Source: Gammaproteobacteria bacterium RIFCSPLOWO2_02_FULL_56_15
GTDB lineage: Bacteria > Pseudomonadota > Gammaproteobacteria > Eutrophobiales > Eutrophobiaceae
Reading direction: 5' to 3'
Assembly (NCBI GenBank): GCA_001801825.1
Contig: MGYR01000016.1
Location: forward strand, 1 to 9,492
Length of the DNA: 9,492 nucleotides
Positions within the stretch are counted from its first letter, which is position 1. The number at the start of each line of letters is the position of its first letter. The notes under the pieces are model-generated. The model did not search any database. It saw only the letters and a list, made by a program, of their open reading frames with translations, and was not told the origin of the DNA. Positions 1 through 6,875 of the stretch are shown here, in pieces. The position numbers and the translations under genes are program-made.

Positions 1-185
1 CCTGTAACTGTATCTTGCAAGAGTCTCTGGTAAGTGCCTGCAAGATTGGTCGTTCCGCCAGACTGCTGTTTCCTCTGTGTACATTCAAGATTCCCGCCAC
101 CGGCAGGAAAGTTGGGCTGAACGATATCCTGGTATCCGAACCTCACAGGAAACACACTCGGAACTAACCGAAGGAGAAACAGCAA
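1..185. other. Region upstream of carboxyltransferase gene, no gene recognised
   Basis: No convincing gene is seen. One plus-strand frame stays open from base 3 to a TAA at 165-167 (54 codons). Its translation resembles nothing I recognise, and the window edge hides any start, so it could be the tail of an upstream gene or chance. A self-complementary CTTGCAAG lies at 14-21 and a similar CTGCAAG at 39-45. I see no good -35/-10 pair. The promoter of the next gene may lie here or further left. Confidence 0.4.
171..176 (+). promoter_or_regulatory. Ribosome binding site for the TTG-started carboxyltransferase gene
   Basis: AAGGAG lies 9 bases before the TTG at 186. No ATG or GTG start in frame gives the normal family N-terminus, so this site decides the start. 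Confidence 0.75.
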
Positions 186-1607
186 TTGAAAAAAGTAATC
201 AAAGTCATGGATACTTCCTTCCGCGACGGATTCCAATCGGTATATGGTGCGCGCGTCCTGACCAGGGATTTCATACCGGCGCTGGAGGCCAGCGTTGAAG
301 CAGGTATCACTCATTTTGAGGCGGGCGGCGGCGCCCGGTTCCAGAGTCTCTTCTTCTACTGCAATGAATCCGCCTTCGACATGATGGACACCTTCCGTGA
401 GAAGGTCGGCCCACAGGCGAACCTGCAAACCCTTGCCCGTGGCATCAATGTGGTCGCTCTCAGCCAGCAACCGCGTGACATCATCGATCTGCATGCCAAG
501 CTGTTCAAAAAACACGGGATGACCACCATCAGGAACTTTGACGCACTGAACGACATCCGGAATCTGGAATACTCCGCGGAGCGAATCAAGCACCACGGAC
601 TCAAACACGAACTCGCGATAGCGATTATGGACCTGCCTCCCGGATGCGAGGGCGCGCATACACCGGAATTTTATCTGGATCGACTCCGCAAGGTTTTGGA
701 GAAGGAAGTTCCCTTCGATTCCATATGTTTCAAGGATGCGACAGGCACTGCCAACCCCAGAAAGGTGTACGAAACCATAAAGGGAGCGAGAAAAATGTTG
801 CCCGAGGGGACCCATCTCCGGATGCATTCCCATGATACGGTGGGGTGCGGGATCTCCCAGTACCTGGCGGCTGTGGAGGCAGGTGCAGACGGTATCGACC
901 TGGCCAAGAGTCCGGTATCCGGGGGTACCTCCCAGCCCGATTTCATCAGTATGTGGCATGCCCTGAAGGGTACCGATTATACCCTCGATCTTGATTACGA
1001 AAAGATCCTAGAGGCAAGTGAGGTATTCGAGGAATGCATGAAGGACTATTTCGTTCCCCCCGAGGCGAAACAAATATCGCCGATCATCGCCATCTCCCCA
1101 ATGCCCGGCGGCGCCCTGACGGCCAACACGATGATGATGCGCGACATTAATACACTGCATCTCTTTCCCAAAGTGATCAAGGAAATGTCCGAAGTGGTGA
1201 GAGTAGGAGGATTCGGCACTTCGGTAACCCCGGTTTCACAATTCTATTTCCAGCAGGCATATGCCAATGTCGCCATGGGTCGCTGGAAACGTATCACTCC
1301 CGACTACGGTGACATGGTGCTCGGTTATTTCGGACAGACCCCTGTCAGACCGGATCCTGAAGTGATCAAGCTCGCGGAAAAACAGCGGAAGAAGCCGGTA
1401 TTCACCGGTAACCCCCTGGATCTTCCCGAACCCGGCATCCCCAAGGCGACCAGGATACTTGAGGAAAACCAACTGCCGGTGAATGATGAAAATATCTTCA
1501 TCCTTGCGAGTTGTGAGAAGAAGGGGCTGGACTTCCTGCTGGGGAAATCCGTGGTCAACGTACGCAAGACCGTGCCTCTGCAGAGCCCCGATACAGTTAC
1601 AGCCTGA
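186..1607 (+). CDS. Biotin-dependent carboxyltransferase subunit (PycB/OadA/5S-like) lacking the biotinyl domain
   Basis: This 473-aa protein belongs to the HMGL-like TIM-barrel carboxyltransferases, which move CO2 between carboxybiotin and an acceptor such as pyruvate. Seen: an N-terminal DTSFRDG motif (residues 9-15), the lysine that is carbamylated in the family (K183 in FKDATG), the metal-binding pair H214/H216 in MHSHD, SGGTSQP (245-251), and the C-terminal PYC_OADA region (about 290-460: PMPGG, VTPVSQF, GYFGQTP). Metal ligands D9, K183, H214 and H216 are all present. The chain ends where a linker and biotinyl domain would follow in OadA, so a separate biotin carrier and carboxylase are needed; none is in the window. 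Usual RDAHQS reads RDGFQS, and the usual EVWGGATF-like segment reads EAGGGARF, so the acceptor may not be pyruvate. The TTG start is supported by AAGGAG 9 bases upstream and a family-like N-terminus. The family is secure; the substrate is inferred and open. Confidence 0.88.
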   Translation: MKKVIKVMDTSFRDGFQSVYGARVLTRDFIPALEASVEAGITHFEAGGGARFQSLFFYCNESAFDMMDTFREKVGPQANLQTLARGINVVALSQQPRDIIDLHAKLFKKHGMTTIRNFDALNDIRNLEYSAERIKHHGLKHELAIAIMDLPPGCEGAHTPEFYLDRLRKVLEKEVPFDSICFKDATGTANPRKVYETIKGARKMLPEGTHLRMHSHDTVGCGISQYLAAVEAGADGIDLAKSPVSGGTSQPDFISMWHALKGTDYTLDLDYEKILEASEVFEECMKDYFVPPEAKQISPIIAISPMPGGALTANTMMMRDINTLHLFPKVIKEMSEVVRVGGFGTSVTPVSQFYFQQAYANVAMGRWKRITPDYGDMVLGYFGQTPVRPDPEVIKLAEKQRKKPVFTGNPLDLPEPGIPKATRILEENQLPVNDENIFILASCEKKGLDFLLGKSVVNVRKTVPLQSPDTVTA

Positions 1608-1618
1608 TTCGCCGAGAT

Positions 1619-1643
1619 CCCCTGCAATGATCTGCATACGGGG
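1619..1643. terminator. Weak hairpin in the gap between convergent genes
   Basis: The 65-base gap between the two convergent stop codons holds CCCC-TGCA (1619-1626) facing TGCA-(TAC)-GGGG (1633-1643) around a 6-base loop, with a 3-base bulge. There is no T run on either strand. It might help end transcription from both sides, but this rests only on position and pairing. Confidence 0.25.
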
Positions 1644-1672
1644 TAGGATACTGCTGCCCCGGCTTCAAGTTC

Positions 1673-4126
1673 TCAGGAAAATGGGGGAGCTCGGTTCCCG
1701 GCTCTGGCAAATGCATCATAGGGAAATTCATCCACGGAAATAATCTCACTGACCCGAACTCTGAAATCGGTCAGTTGATCTGCCTCAGCCTGATTGAGGA
1801 TTCCCGCCTCGCGCGCCGCCCCGATCTGTTCCATTCCTGACAACCCCGCAAGCCTGCCTTGCTTGCGTGCGTCTTTCAGCCTCTTTTCCAGAGATTCCGC
1901 CGCCTCGGCCCGCTGAAACGTCTCCTCCAGGAAACCCATCGGATTGGTCTTTGCAGGCACCAGATAGATCCCGTCTACCAGGCGTCGGCGGGTTGCTGAA
2001 TCGCGGCTCACCAGTTCGGCCAAGTGGCGATCCAGTGCATCGCGTGGCAATACGTAGCGCATACCCAGAGGGAACACCAGCAGCCGCAGCACCCAGGCAA
2101 AAGGACGGATGGGGAAATTGATCAGGATTTCATGCATGGCCTGCTGGTATCGATACAGCAGATAGCCACAGGACCATTCCAGGAGGGGCAGGTCCTCCGG
2201 GGGACAGCCTTCATCCTCGTAATGTTTCATTACCATGCTGCCCAGATAAAGCATGCTGAGCAGGTCTCCCAGCCTGCCTGAGAGCATTTCCCTGCGTTTC
2301 AGGGAACCCTGCAGACACAGCATGGCCGTGTCGGACACCAGGGCAAAGGCAGCGCTGAGTCGGCTGAATTGACGGTAAAATCCGTTGACGGGGGATTCGA
2401 TACGAACATTCGCAAAGCGCGATCCCGTCAAACCATGGAGCAAGGCAAGCGCGGCATTTCTGAGTGCAAAATGGACATGGGCGAACAACACCTGGTCAAA
2501 CCGGACGATGGTGTCACCCGTTACCGTCTCGCGCGCGATCTCCATCTCCTGTAGCACGAAAGGGTGACAACGGATTGCACCCTGGCCGAAGATCATCAGG
2601 GAACGGGTCATGATATTGGCGCCTTCCACGGTGATCGCTACCGGCATGGATTCATAGGCCGAGGCCAGATAATTCCTAGGCCCTTTCATGATGGCCTTGC
2701 CGCCGTGTATATCCATGGTATCGAGGCCGATTTGCCTGGCCATCTCGGTGCAATGATACTTCAGGATGGATGAGGGAACCGAGGGCTTGGAACCTGTGGC
2801 GACTGCCTGGGCGGTATGCAGCCGCGCCGCGTTAATGATATAGCCGAGGCCGGCGATCCTGGCCAGTGGTTGCTGGATACCCTCGAATTGCGCCAGGGGA
2901 TGCCCGAACTGACGACGCAACCGGGCATAGGCGCTGCTACCGGCCAGGGACCGCTTCGCAAGGCAATTGGAAATGGAAGGCAGGGATATGGCCCTGCCGG
3001 CGGAAAGGCAGTTCACGAGCATGCGCCAGCCCTTCCCGGCCATTGCGCTGCCGCCGATGATAAAATCCAGAGGTACGAATATATCCTGACCCCTGACCGG
3101 ACCGTTCAGGAACGGATCGCCTATGGGGAAATGCCGGCTGCCTTTTTCGATCCCCGGAGTTGCCGCCGGGAGCAGCGCACAGGAGATGCCGAGATCCTCG
3201 GCATCTCCCAGAAGTCGTTCAGGGTCATGCAACCGGAAGGCCAGACCGACCAGTGTGGCGACAGGAGCGAGTGTGATATAGCGTTTATCAAAGGTGAGGC
3301 GCATCCCGATGATGTCCTCGCCTTGCCAGGTACCCTTGCAGACGATTCCGGTATCGGTGATGGATGTCGCATCCGATCCGGCAACCGTCGAGGTCAGGGC
3401 GAAACAAGGCACTTCCTCCCCACAGGCCAGTCTCGGGAGGTAGAAGTCGCGTTGTGGTTCCGTCCCGTACTTTAATAACAGTTCCGCCGGCCCCAGGGAG
3501 TTGGGGACAACGATATAATTGGCGACCACGCTACTGATGGAAAACAGCCGGGTCAGAACCTCCGACTGGGCGACCGCGGAAAACTCCAGCCCTCCATACT
3601 GCCGAGGGATGATCATCCCGAGAAAACCCTGCTTGTGGATGAAGTCACGTACATCCGCAGGCAGGTCGGCAAGTTCGTGATTGATCTGCCAGCTATCCAC
3701 CATCCGGCAGAGTTGATCCAGTGGGCCATCGATAAATTCCTGTTCCCGGCGTGTGAGTACAGGCTTGCCGATCGACAGCAATTTCCTCCAGTCCGGTCTG
3801 CCGCTGAACAGATCGGCCTCCCACCAGACCGTGCCTGCATCGATACCTTCCTGCTCGGTTGCCGAGATCGGCGGCAAAACCTTGCGATACCATTCCAGCA
3901 GAGGAGCGCTGAGCATGGACCTTCGCAGGTTCTTCTGCCCGAGAAATACAAGCACTCCAGTGGTGAGGCCCGGCAAAAAGAGGGTGATCCAGAATCCGGA
4001 CCCGGTGATCAAACAGACCAGCAGGAGGACGGCACTTGCAACCGTTGCGACCTTGAGGCCGGCGTCTGTGACGGCGAGAAACACAGCGCCCGCAAGGTAC
4101 ATCAAGAGAATCACCAGTCCGCTCAC
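1673..4126 (-). CDS. fadE: FadE-type long acyl-CoA dehydrogenase, membrane anchored
   Basis: It catalyses the first step of fatty acid beta-oxidation, FAD-dependent oxidation of acyl-CoA to trans-2-enoyl-CoA. Length (817 aa from GTG, 819 from ATG) matches E. coli FadE (about 814). Residues below count from the ATG at 4132. Two or three hydrophobic segments lie at about 4-21, 28-45 and 47-64. The acyl-CoA dehydrogenase core spans about 130-525: VWWEADLF (102-109), MIIPRQYGGLEFSA (173-186), VPNSLGPAELLL (209-220), CFALTSTVAGSDA (243-255), RRQFGHPL (406-413), and TVEGANIMTRSLMIFGQGA (501-519). E503 in TVEGAN aligns with the catalytic base position. A FadE-specific C-terminal region (about 540-815) follows. 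It lies downstream of the hydratase/dehydrogenase gene on the same strand, about 92 bases away with no clear terminator between, so co-transcription is likely. GTG at 4126 is preferred because of its ribosome binding site. Confidence 0.95.
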   Translation of the reverse strand: MSGLVILLMYLAGAVFLAVTDAGLKVATVASAVLLLVCLITGSGFWITLFLPGLTTGVLVFLGQKNLRRSMLSAPLLEWYRKVLPPISATEQEGIDAGTVWWEADLFSGRPDWRKLLSIGKPVLTRREQEFIDGPLDQLCRMVDSWQINHELADLPADVRDFIHKQGFLGMIIPRQYGGLEFSAVAQSEVLTRLFSISSVVANYIVVPNSLGPAELLLKYGTEPQRDFYLPRLACGEEVPCFALTSTVAGSDATSITDTGIVCKGTWQGEDIIGMRLTFDKRYITLAPVATLVGLAFRLHDPERLLGDAEDLGISCALLPAATPGIEKGSRHFPIGDPFLNGPVRGQDIFVPLDFIIGGSAMAGKGWRMLVNCLSAGRAISLPSISNCLAKRSLAGSSAYARLRRQFGHPLAQFEGIQQPLARIAGLGYIINAARLHTAQAVATGSKPSVPSSILKYHCTEMARQIGLDTMDIHGGKAIMKGPRNYLASAYESMPVAITVEGANIMTRSLMIFGQGAIRCHPFVLQEMEIARETVTGDTIVRFDQVLFAHVHFALRNAALALLHGLTGSRFANVRIESPVNGFYRQFSRLSAAFALVSDTAMLCLQGSLKRREMLSGRLGDLLSMLYLGSMVMKHYEDEGCPPEDLPLLEWSCGYLLYRYQQAMHEILINFPIRPFAWVLRLLVFPLGMRYVLPRDALDRHLAELVSRDSATRRRLVDGIYLVPAKTNPMGFLEETFQRAEAAESLEKRLKDARKQGRLAGLSGMEQIGAAREAGILNQAEADQLTDFRVRVSEIISVDEFPYDAFARAGNRAPPFS
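3182..3208. repeat. Perfect 12-bp inverted repeat with 3-base loop inside fadE
   Basis: GGAGATGCCGAG (3182-3193) and CTCGGCATCTCC (3197-3208) are exact reverse complements around ATC. It lies within the acyl-CoA dehydrogenase core and codes normal-looking family residues (LLGDAEDLG), so it is not an insertion. No T run follows on either strand. Confidence 0.9.
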
Positions 4127-4133
4127 GGCCATA

Positions 4134-4139
4134 CCTCCT
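4134..4139 (-). promoter_or_regulatory. Strong ribosome binding site of fadE that favours the GTG start
   Basis: On the minus strand AGGAGG (4139-4134) lies one base before the ATG at 4132 but seven bases before the in-frame GTG at 4126. Seven bases is a normal spacing and one is not, so translation probably starts at the GTG. Confidence 0.7.
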
Positions 4140-4218
4140 TTGTATCCGAAATTAACTTACGGCTACCATTCCTCATCCAGGGGGCTACGGCAACACCAGC
4201 CTCGCTATTGCGCCTAGC

Positions 4219-6315
4219 CTATTTATCCAAGCTCCATTGTTCGAAAGTTCTCCCTTCCGTAACAAGTTGTTCGAGCAGGGGGGCTGGGGTCCAATAGCGA
4301 TCACCATAGCGGTCACGATATTTGCAGACGGCATCATACACCTTTTGCAATCCGGTCATGTCCGCGTAGATCATGGGGCCGCCGCGATATCTCGGCATCC
4401 CATAGCCACTGGTAAAGACGACATCGATATCACAGGCACGCAGGGCGATGCCCTCGTCCAGCACCCGGGCGCCCTCATTGACCATGGCAAACAGGAGGCG
4501 CTCGATGATCTCCTCATCCTCCACTTCACGCTGCGGCACGCCAAGCCGCTCCGCCTCCCGCCGCGCCATCCCGACCACCGCGGCATCCGGGACCGGCTTT
4601 CTGCCGTCATAACCGAAATATCCGGCACCGGTCTTCTGGCCCAACCGCCCCTGCTCACGCAGTAAACCCAGCATGCGATAGGCTACGGGGTCCACAGGCC
4701 GGTCCCTCCAGGCCATCAGCGCGCTGTGAAATACATCGATACCGGACAGATCAACCACGCTGAGTGGCCCCATCGCCATGCCCCAGTCATAGGCCAGCCG
4801 GTCGATGCGTTCGGGAGCAACTCCCTCCAGCATCATGAAATCGGCCTCCCGGATATAGGGAAAATAGACTCGATTGCCTACGAAACCGAAACAGACACCG
4901 ACCAGCACTGCGGTCTTTTTGATGCGCCTGGCCAGCGCCATGGAAGTGGCAATGACATCCTTTGCGGTTTTTGCCCCGCGCACAATCTCCAGCAAGACCA
5001 TGATATTCGCCGGTGCAAAGAAATGCAGACCAATCACGTCCTCCGGCCGTTTGGTAATGCCGGCAATCTCGTTGACATCGAGACTGGAGGTGTTGGTGGC
5101 CAGGATCGCTGTGGGTTTACACACCTGATCCAGTTTGCTGAAAACCTCTCTCTTGATCTTCATATCCTCGAATACGGCTTCGATGACCAGATCCGCCCCG
5201 GCCAGGGCCTGGTAATCCAGGCTCCCCGAGAGGAGGGCCATCCGCTGATCCATCACTCCGGCCTGCAGACGGCCTTTGTCAACATAGTCGGAGTAGGTTT
5301 TGCGGATGCGGCCGATCCCCCGGTCCAGGGCCTCCTGGCTCATTTCCAGCAGGATGACGGGGATGCCCGCATTGAGGAAATTAATGGCGATCCCGCTGCC
5401 CATGGTTCCGGCCCCGATGATTCCCACCGAGTTGATCTCCCGCAGCGGAGTATCTTTGGGTATATCGGGGATCTTCGTGATCGTGCGTTCCGCGAAAAAG
5501 AGATAGCGCTGGGCCCTGGAGTGCGGCGAGGCCTTGCATTCGTTGAACAGTCTGGTCTCCAGCTCCAGCGCTTCCGTAAATGGCTTTTCCGCAGCCGCCT
5601 GGAGGCAGTTGATGATCTGCTTGGGTGAGAAAAAACCTCGTGATTCCCTGGCGACCTTCGCCCTGGCCTGCTCGAAGAATCCCTCCTGAAGGCCCGTGGT
5701 ATCGATCTCCATCTCACCTAAGCGCCGCACCGGGGCCCCCTGCTCGACCAGTCTGCGGGCATAAGCGATGGCGCCTTCACGCAGATCCCCGTCGATAATT
5801 TCATCTATTACGCCGCAGGACTTTGCCTCAGCGGCCCCTACTGGCTTGCCGGACAGGATCATATCCAGGGCCTTCGGTATACCTGTCAGACGGGGCAGTC
5901 TTTGGGTTCCCCCGGCACCCGGGAGGAGTCCGAGGTTCACCTCAGGCAAGCCCATGGAAGACGAACTCAGGGCACAACGGTAGTGACAGGCCAGCGCCGT
6001 TTCAAAACCACCTCCCAGTGCTGTCCCATGCAGAGCTGCAACCATCGGTTTAGGCGAGGCTTCCAGCTTGTTGAGCAGTTTGGGTAACCAGGGGTCTTCC
6101 GGCGGCCTGTCAAACTCCGTGATATCCGCGCCGGCAATGAACGTGCGCCCGGTGCATATCAACACCCCCCCCGCTGCCCCGGGATCGGCAAGAAACTCAT
6201 CGAGGACCCGCCACAGGCCCAGGCGTACCGCGTAGGACATGGCATTCACCGGTGGGTTGTTGATCGTAATCACACCGATATTTCCCGCGCACTCATAGCT
6301 AACAACATCAGACAT
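4219..6315 (-). CDS. Bifunctional enoyl-CoA hydratase / 3-hydroxyacyl-CoA dehydrogenase (beta-oxidation multifunctional enzyme)
   Basis: This 698-aa enzyme hydrates trans-2-enoyl-CoA and then oxidises L-3-hydroxyacyl-CoA with NAD+, steps two and three of beta-oxidation. The N-terminal crotonase domain (about 1-190) has the oxyanion-hole elements AGADI (61-65) and GGG (101-103), and both catalytic glutamates, E105 (GGGFETAL) and E125 (GLPEVNLG). The NAD-binding fold starts at GAGTMG (301-306). The dehydrogenase dyad is H431 (HFFAP) and E443 (LLEIV). Two C-terminal dehydrogenase domains follow (about 476-570 and 600-690; FGFVGNR, KTGAGYFGYD, GYGMPRYRGGPM). To my eye the sequence is closer to the stand-alone peroxisomal type (EHHADH-like) than to FadB, and no fadA/fadI thiolase adjoins it. 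The start at 6315 is chosen over an ATG 14 codons earlier (6357) because AAGGAA precedes it and MSDVV begins at the crotonase fold. It is probably the first gene of an operon with fadE. Confidence 0.93.
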   Translation of the reverse strand: MSDVVSYECAGNIGVITINNPPVNAMSYAVRLGLWRVLDEFLADPGAAGGVLICTGRTFIAGADITEFDRPPEDPWLPKLLNKLEASPKPMVAALHGTALGGGFETALACHYRCALSSSSMGLPEVNLGLLPGAGGTQRLPRLTGIPKALDMILSGKPVGAAEAKSCGVIDEIIDGDLREGAIAYARRLVEQGAPVRRLGEMEIDTTGLQEGFFEQARAKVARESRGFFSPKQIINCLQAAAEKPFTEALELETRLFNECKASPHSRAQRYLFFAERTITKIPDIPKDTPLREINSVGIIGAGTMGSGIAINFLNAGIPVILLEMSQEALDRGIGRIRKTYSDYVDKGRLQAGVMDQRMALLSGSLDYQALAGADLVIEAVFEDMKIKREVFSKLDQVCKPTAILATNTSSLDVNEIAGITKRPEDVIGLHFFAPANIMVLLEIVRGAKTAKDVIATSMALARRIKKTAVLVGVCFGFVGNRVYFPYIREADFMMLEGVAPERIDRLAYDWGMAMGPLSVVDLSGIDVFHSALMAWRDRPVDPVAYRMLGLLREQGRLGQKTGAGYFGYDGRKPVPDAAVVGMARREAERLGVPQREVEDEEIIERLLFAMVNEGARVLDEGIALRACDIDVVFTSGYGMPRYRGGPMIYADMTGLQKVYDAVCKYRDRYGDRYWTPAPLLEQLVTEGRTFEQWSLDK

Positions 6316-6321
6316 AATTGA

Positions 6322-6328
6322 TTTCCTT
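6322..6328 (-). promoter_or_regulatory. Ribosome binding site of the hydratase/dehydrogenase gene
   Basis: AAGGAAA on the minus strand (6328-6322) lies six bases before the ATG at 6315. The ATG at 6357 has no comparable site. Confidence 0.65.
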
Positions 6329-6358
6329 GAATTTATTGTTATGCAAGCTCTGAACAAG

Positions 6359-6372
6359 TCAGATCTTTCTGA
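6359..6372. promoter_or_regulatory. Small inverted repeat in the leader of the beta-oxidation genes, possible operator
   Basis: TCAGA-TCTT-TCTGA is a perfect 5-bp repeat with a 4-base centre. It sits between the candidate promoter and the start at 6315, where a repressor could act. It does not match the FadR or PsrA site patterns I know, so function is conjecture. A FadR-like half site, AACTGGT (minus strand), lies at about 6411-6419. Confidence 0.2.
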
Positions 6373-6428
6373 TTACTTTATTCCGGCCTGCTTAGACCTA
6401 TGCCTCAGCTTCACCAGTTGCGGGATAC

Positions 6429-6456
6429 TTTATACTTAAGCCGTATTCCTGTTCAA
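6429..6456 (-). promoter_or_regulatory. Candidate sigma70-type promoter for the beta-oxidation pair
   Basis: On the minus strand TTGAAC (6456-6451) is followed after 16 bases by TATAAA (6434-6429). These are 4 of 6 and 5 of 6 matches to consensus. Transcription would begin near 6421, giving a leader of about 105 bases before the ATG at 6315. Confidence 0.45.
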
Positions 6457-6494
6457 ATCAATTACCCGCCTCTGCAACCCATCGGAGACTCATC

Positions 6495-6529
6495 AAGGGA
6501 CGACTGAGTAGGGAACCTCTCACGCCCTT
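6495..6529. repeat. Long bulged stem-loop in the divergent region
   Basis: The left arm AAGGG, CG, TGAG, AGG (6495-6512, with single A, AC and T bulges) pairs with the continuous right arm CCT-CTCA-CG-CCCTT (6516-6529) around a GAA loop. All 14 pairs are Watson-Crick. No T run follows on the plus strand, so it does not look like a standard terminator. Confidence 0.6.
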
Positions 6530-6576
6530 AAAAGCGCGGGCGGCATGCTGCGGAGGTCAGGGATCTGGAACCGGGG

Positions 6577-6865
6577 CACAATTTCATTTCATTGTGATGC
6601 TCGGAATCGATTTGAAAATGTTGCAGGGTATAGACACAGTCTATTCATACGGCACGACCGGAGGTTTCGGAATCGGGATTTATTATAGGCGCGACGGACA
6701 TTCTGCCCCTATAATACGGGGAAACCCGTACTGTTCCGGGTCACCGGAGACTGAACAACTACGCGGTTTTCACGAGGCGTGGAATGATTCCCCGGAGGCA
6801 GGGGAACCAGGAACAATCCGTTCCGGATTGAATCAAATTGCCGTACGGGTCATAACCCAAGGGTT
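6577..6865 (+). promoter_or_regulatory. Hairpin-dense stretch upstream of the TPR gene, possible structured leader or small RNA
   Basis: Perfect inverted repeats follow one another: CACAAT/ATTGTG (6577-6596), ATAGAC/GTCTAT with a 3-base loop (6630-6644), TATTATAGG/CCTATAATA (6681-6716), TACGGG/CCCGTA with a GAAA loop (6715-6730), TCCGG/CCGGA (6735-6748), TTCCCC/GGGGAA (6788-6806), CAATCCG/CGGATTG with a 3-base loop (6814-6830) and GGGT/ACCC (6847-6858). The pairings are seen directly. That the stretch is transcribed, and in which direction, is inferred from the closely following plus-strand gene. It could instead be a cluster of protein-binding sites. Confidence 0.4.
6681..6716. repeat. 9-bp perfect inverted repeat whose arms contain TATAAT
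   Basis: TATTATAGG (6681-6689) and CCTATAATA (6708-6716) are exact reverse complements 18 bases apart. Each arm therefore carries a consensus -10 hexamer, one facing each way. Neither has a recognisable -35 at normal distance. Confidence 0.85.
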
Positions 6866-6875
6866 GAAACCGGAG

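Larger units (their letters stand above)
6316..6875. other. Long divergent intergenic region, about 560 bases
   Basis: If the chosen starts on both sides are right, no protein gene lies here. The left third carries a promoter candidate and a small inverted repeat for the leftward beta-oxidation genes. The rest is dense in inverted repeats (listed separately) and precedes the rightward envelope genes. A plus-strand frame in phase with the TPR gene is open from GTG 6594, but it reads as low-likelihood protein and uses many codons rare in the neighbours (ATA, AGG, CGG). I see no tRNA, and no match to the riboswitch cores I know. One weak rightward promoter candidate is TTGAAT (6828-6833), a 17-base spacer and CATAAC (6851-6856). 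Confidence 0.6.

Noticed and set aside
2..1602. 13-base inverted repeat flanking the carboxyltransferase gene (2-14 and 1590-1602, CTGTAACTGTATC and its complement)
   Set aside because: A 13-base match is expected roughly once by chance in a window this size. One copy lies inside the coding end, and no transposase or target duplication is seen.
2816..4297. Plus-strand open frames of about 220 codons (2816-3475 and 3635-4297)
   Set aside because: They are shadows of fadE on the opposite strand, with no recognisable domains.
4726..5628. 300-codon plus-strand open frame
   Set aside because: It is antisense to the hydratase/dehydrogenase gene, whose domains and catalytic residues are intact; the product has low-complexity His/Asp/Gly composition and no family resemblance.
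6681..6760. Cyclic di-GMP (GEMM) type riboswitch suggested by GGGGAAACC
   Set aside because: Only that short run is similar. The conserved core and the second stem with its receptor are not seen.
6594..6875. In-frame N-terminal extension of the TPR protein from GTG 6594 or ATG 6597
   Set aside because: It would bury a clear signal peptide, has no ribosome binding site, uses codons unlike its neighbours and overlaps the hairpin-rich DNA.
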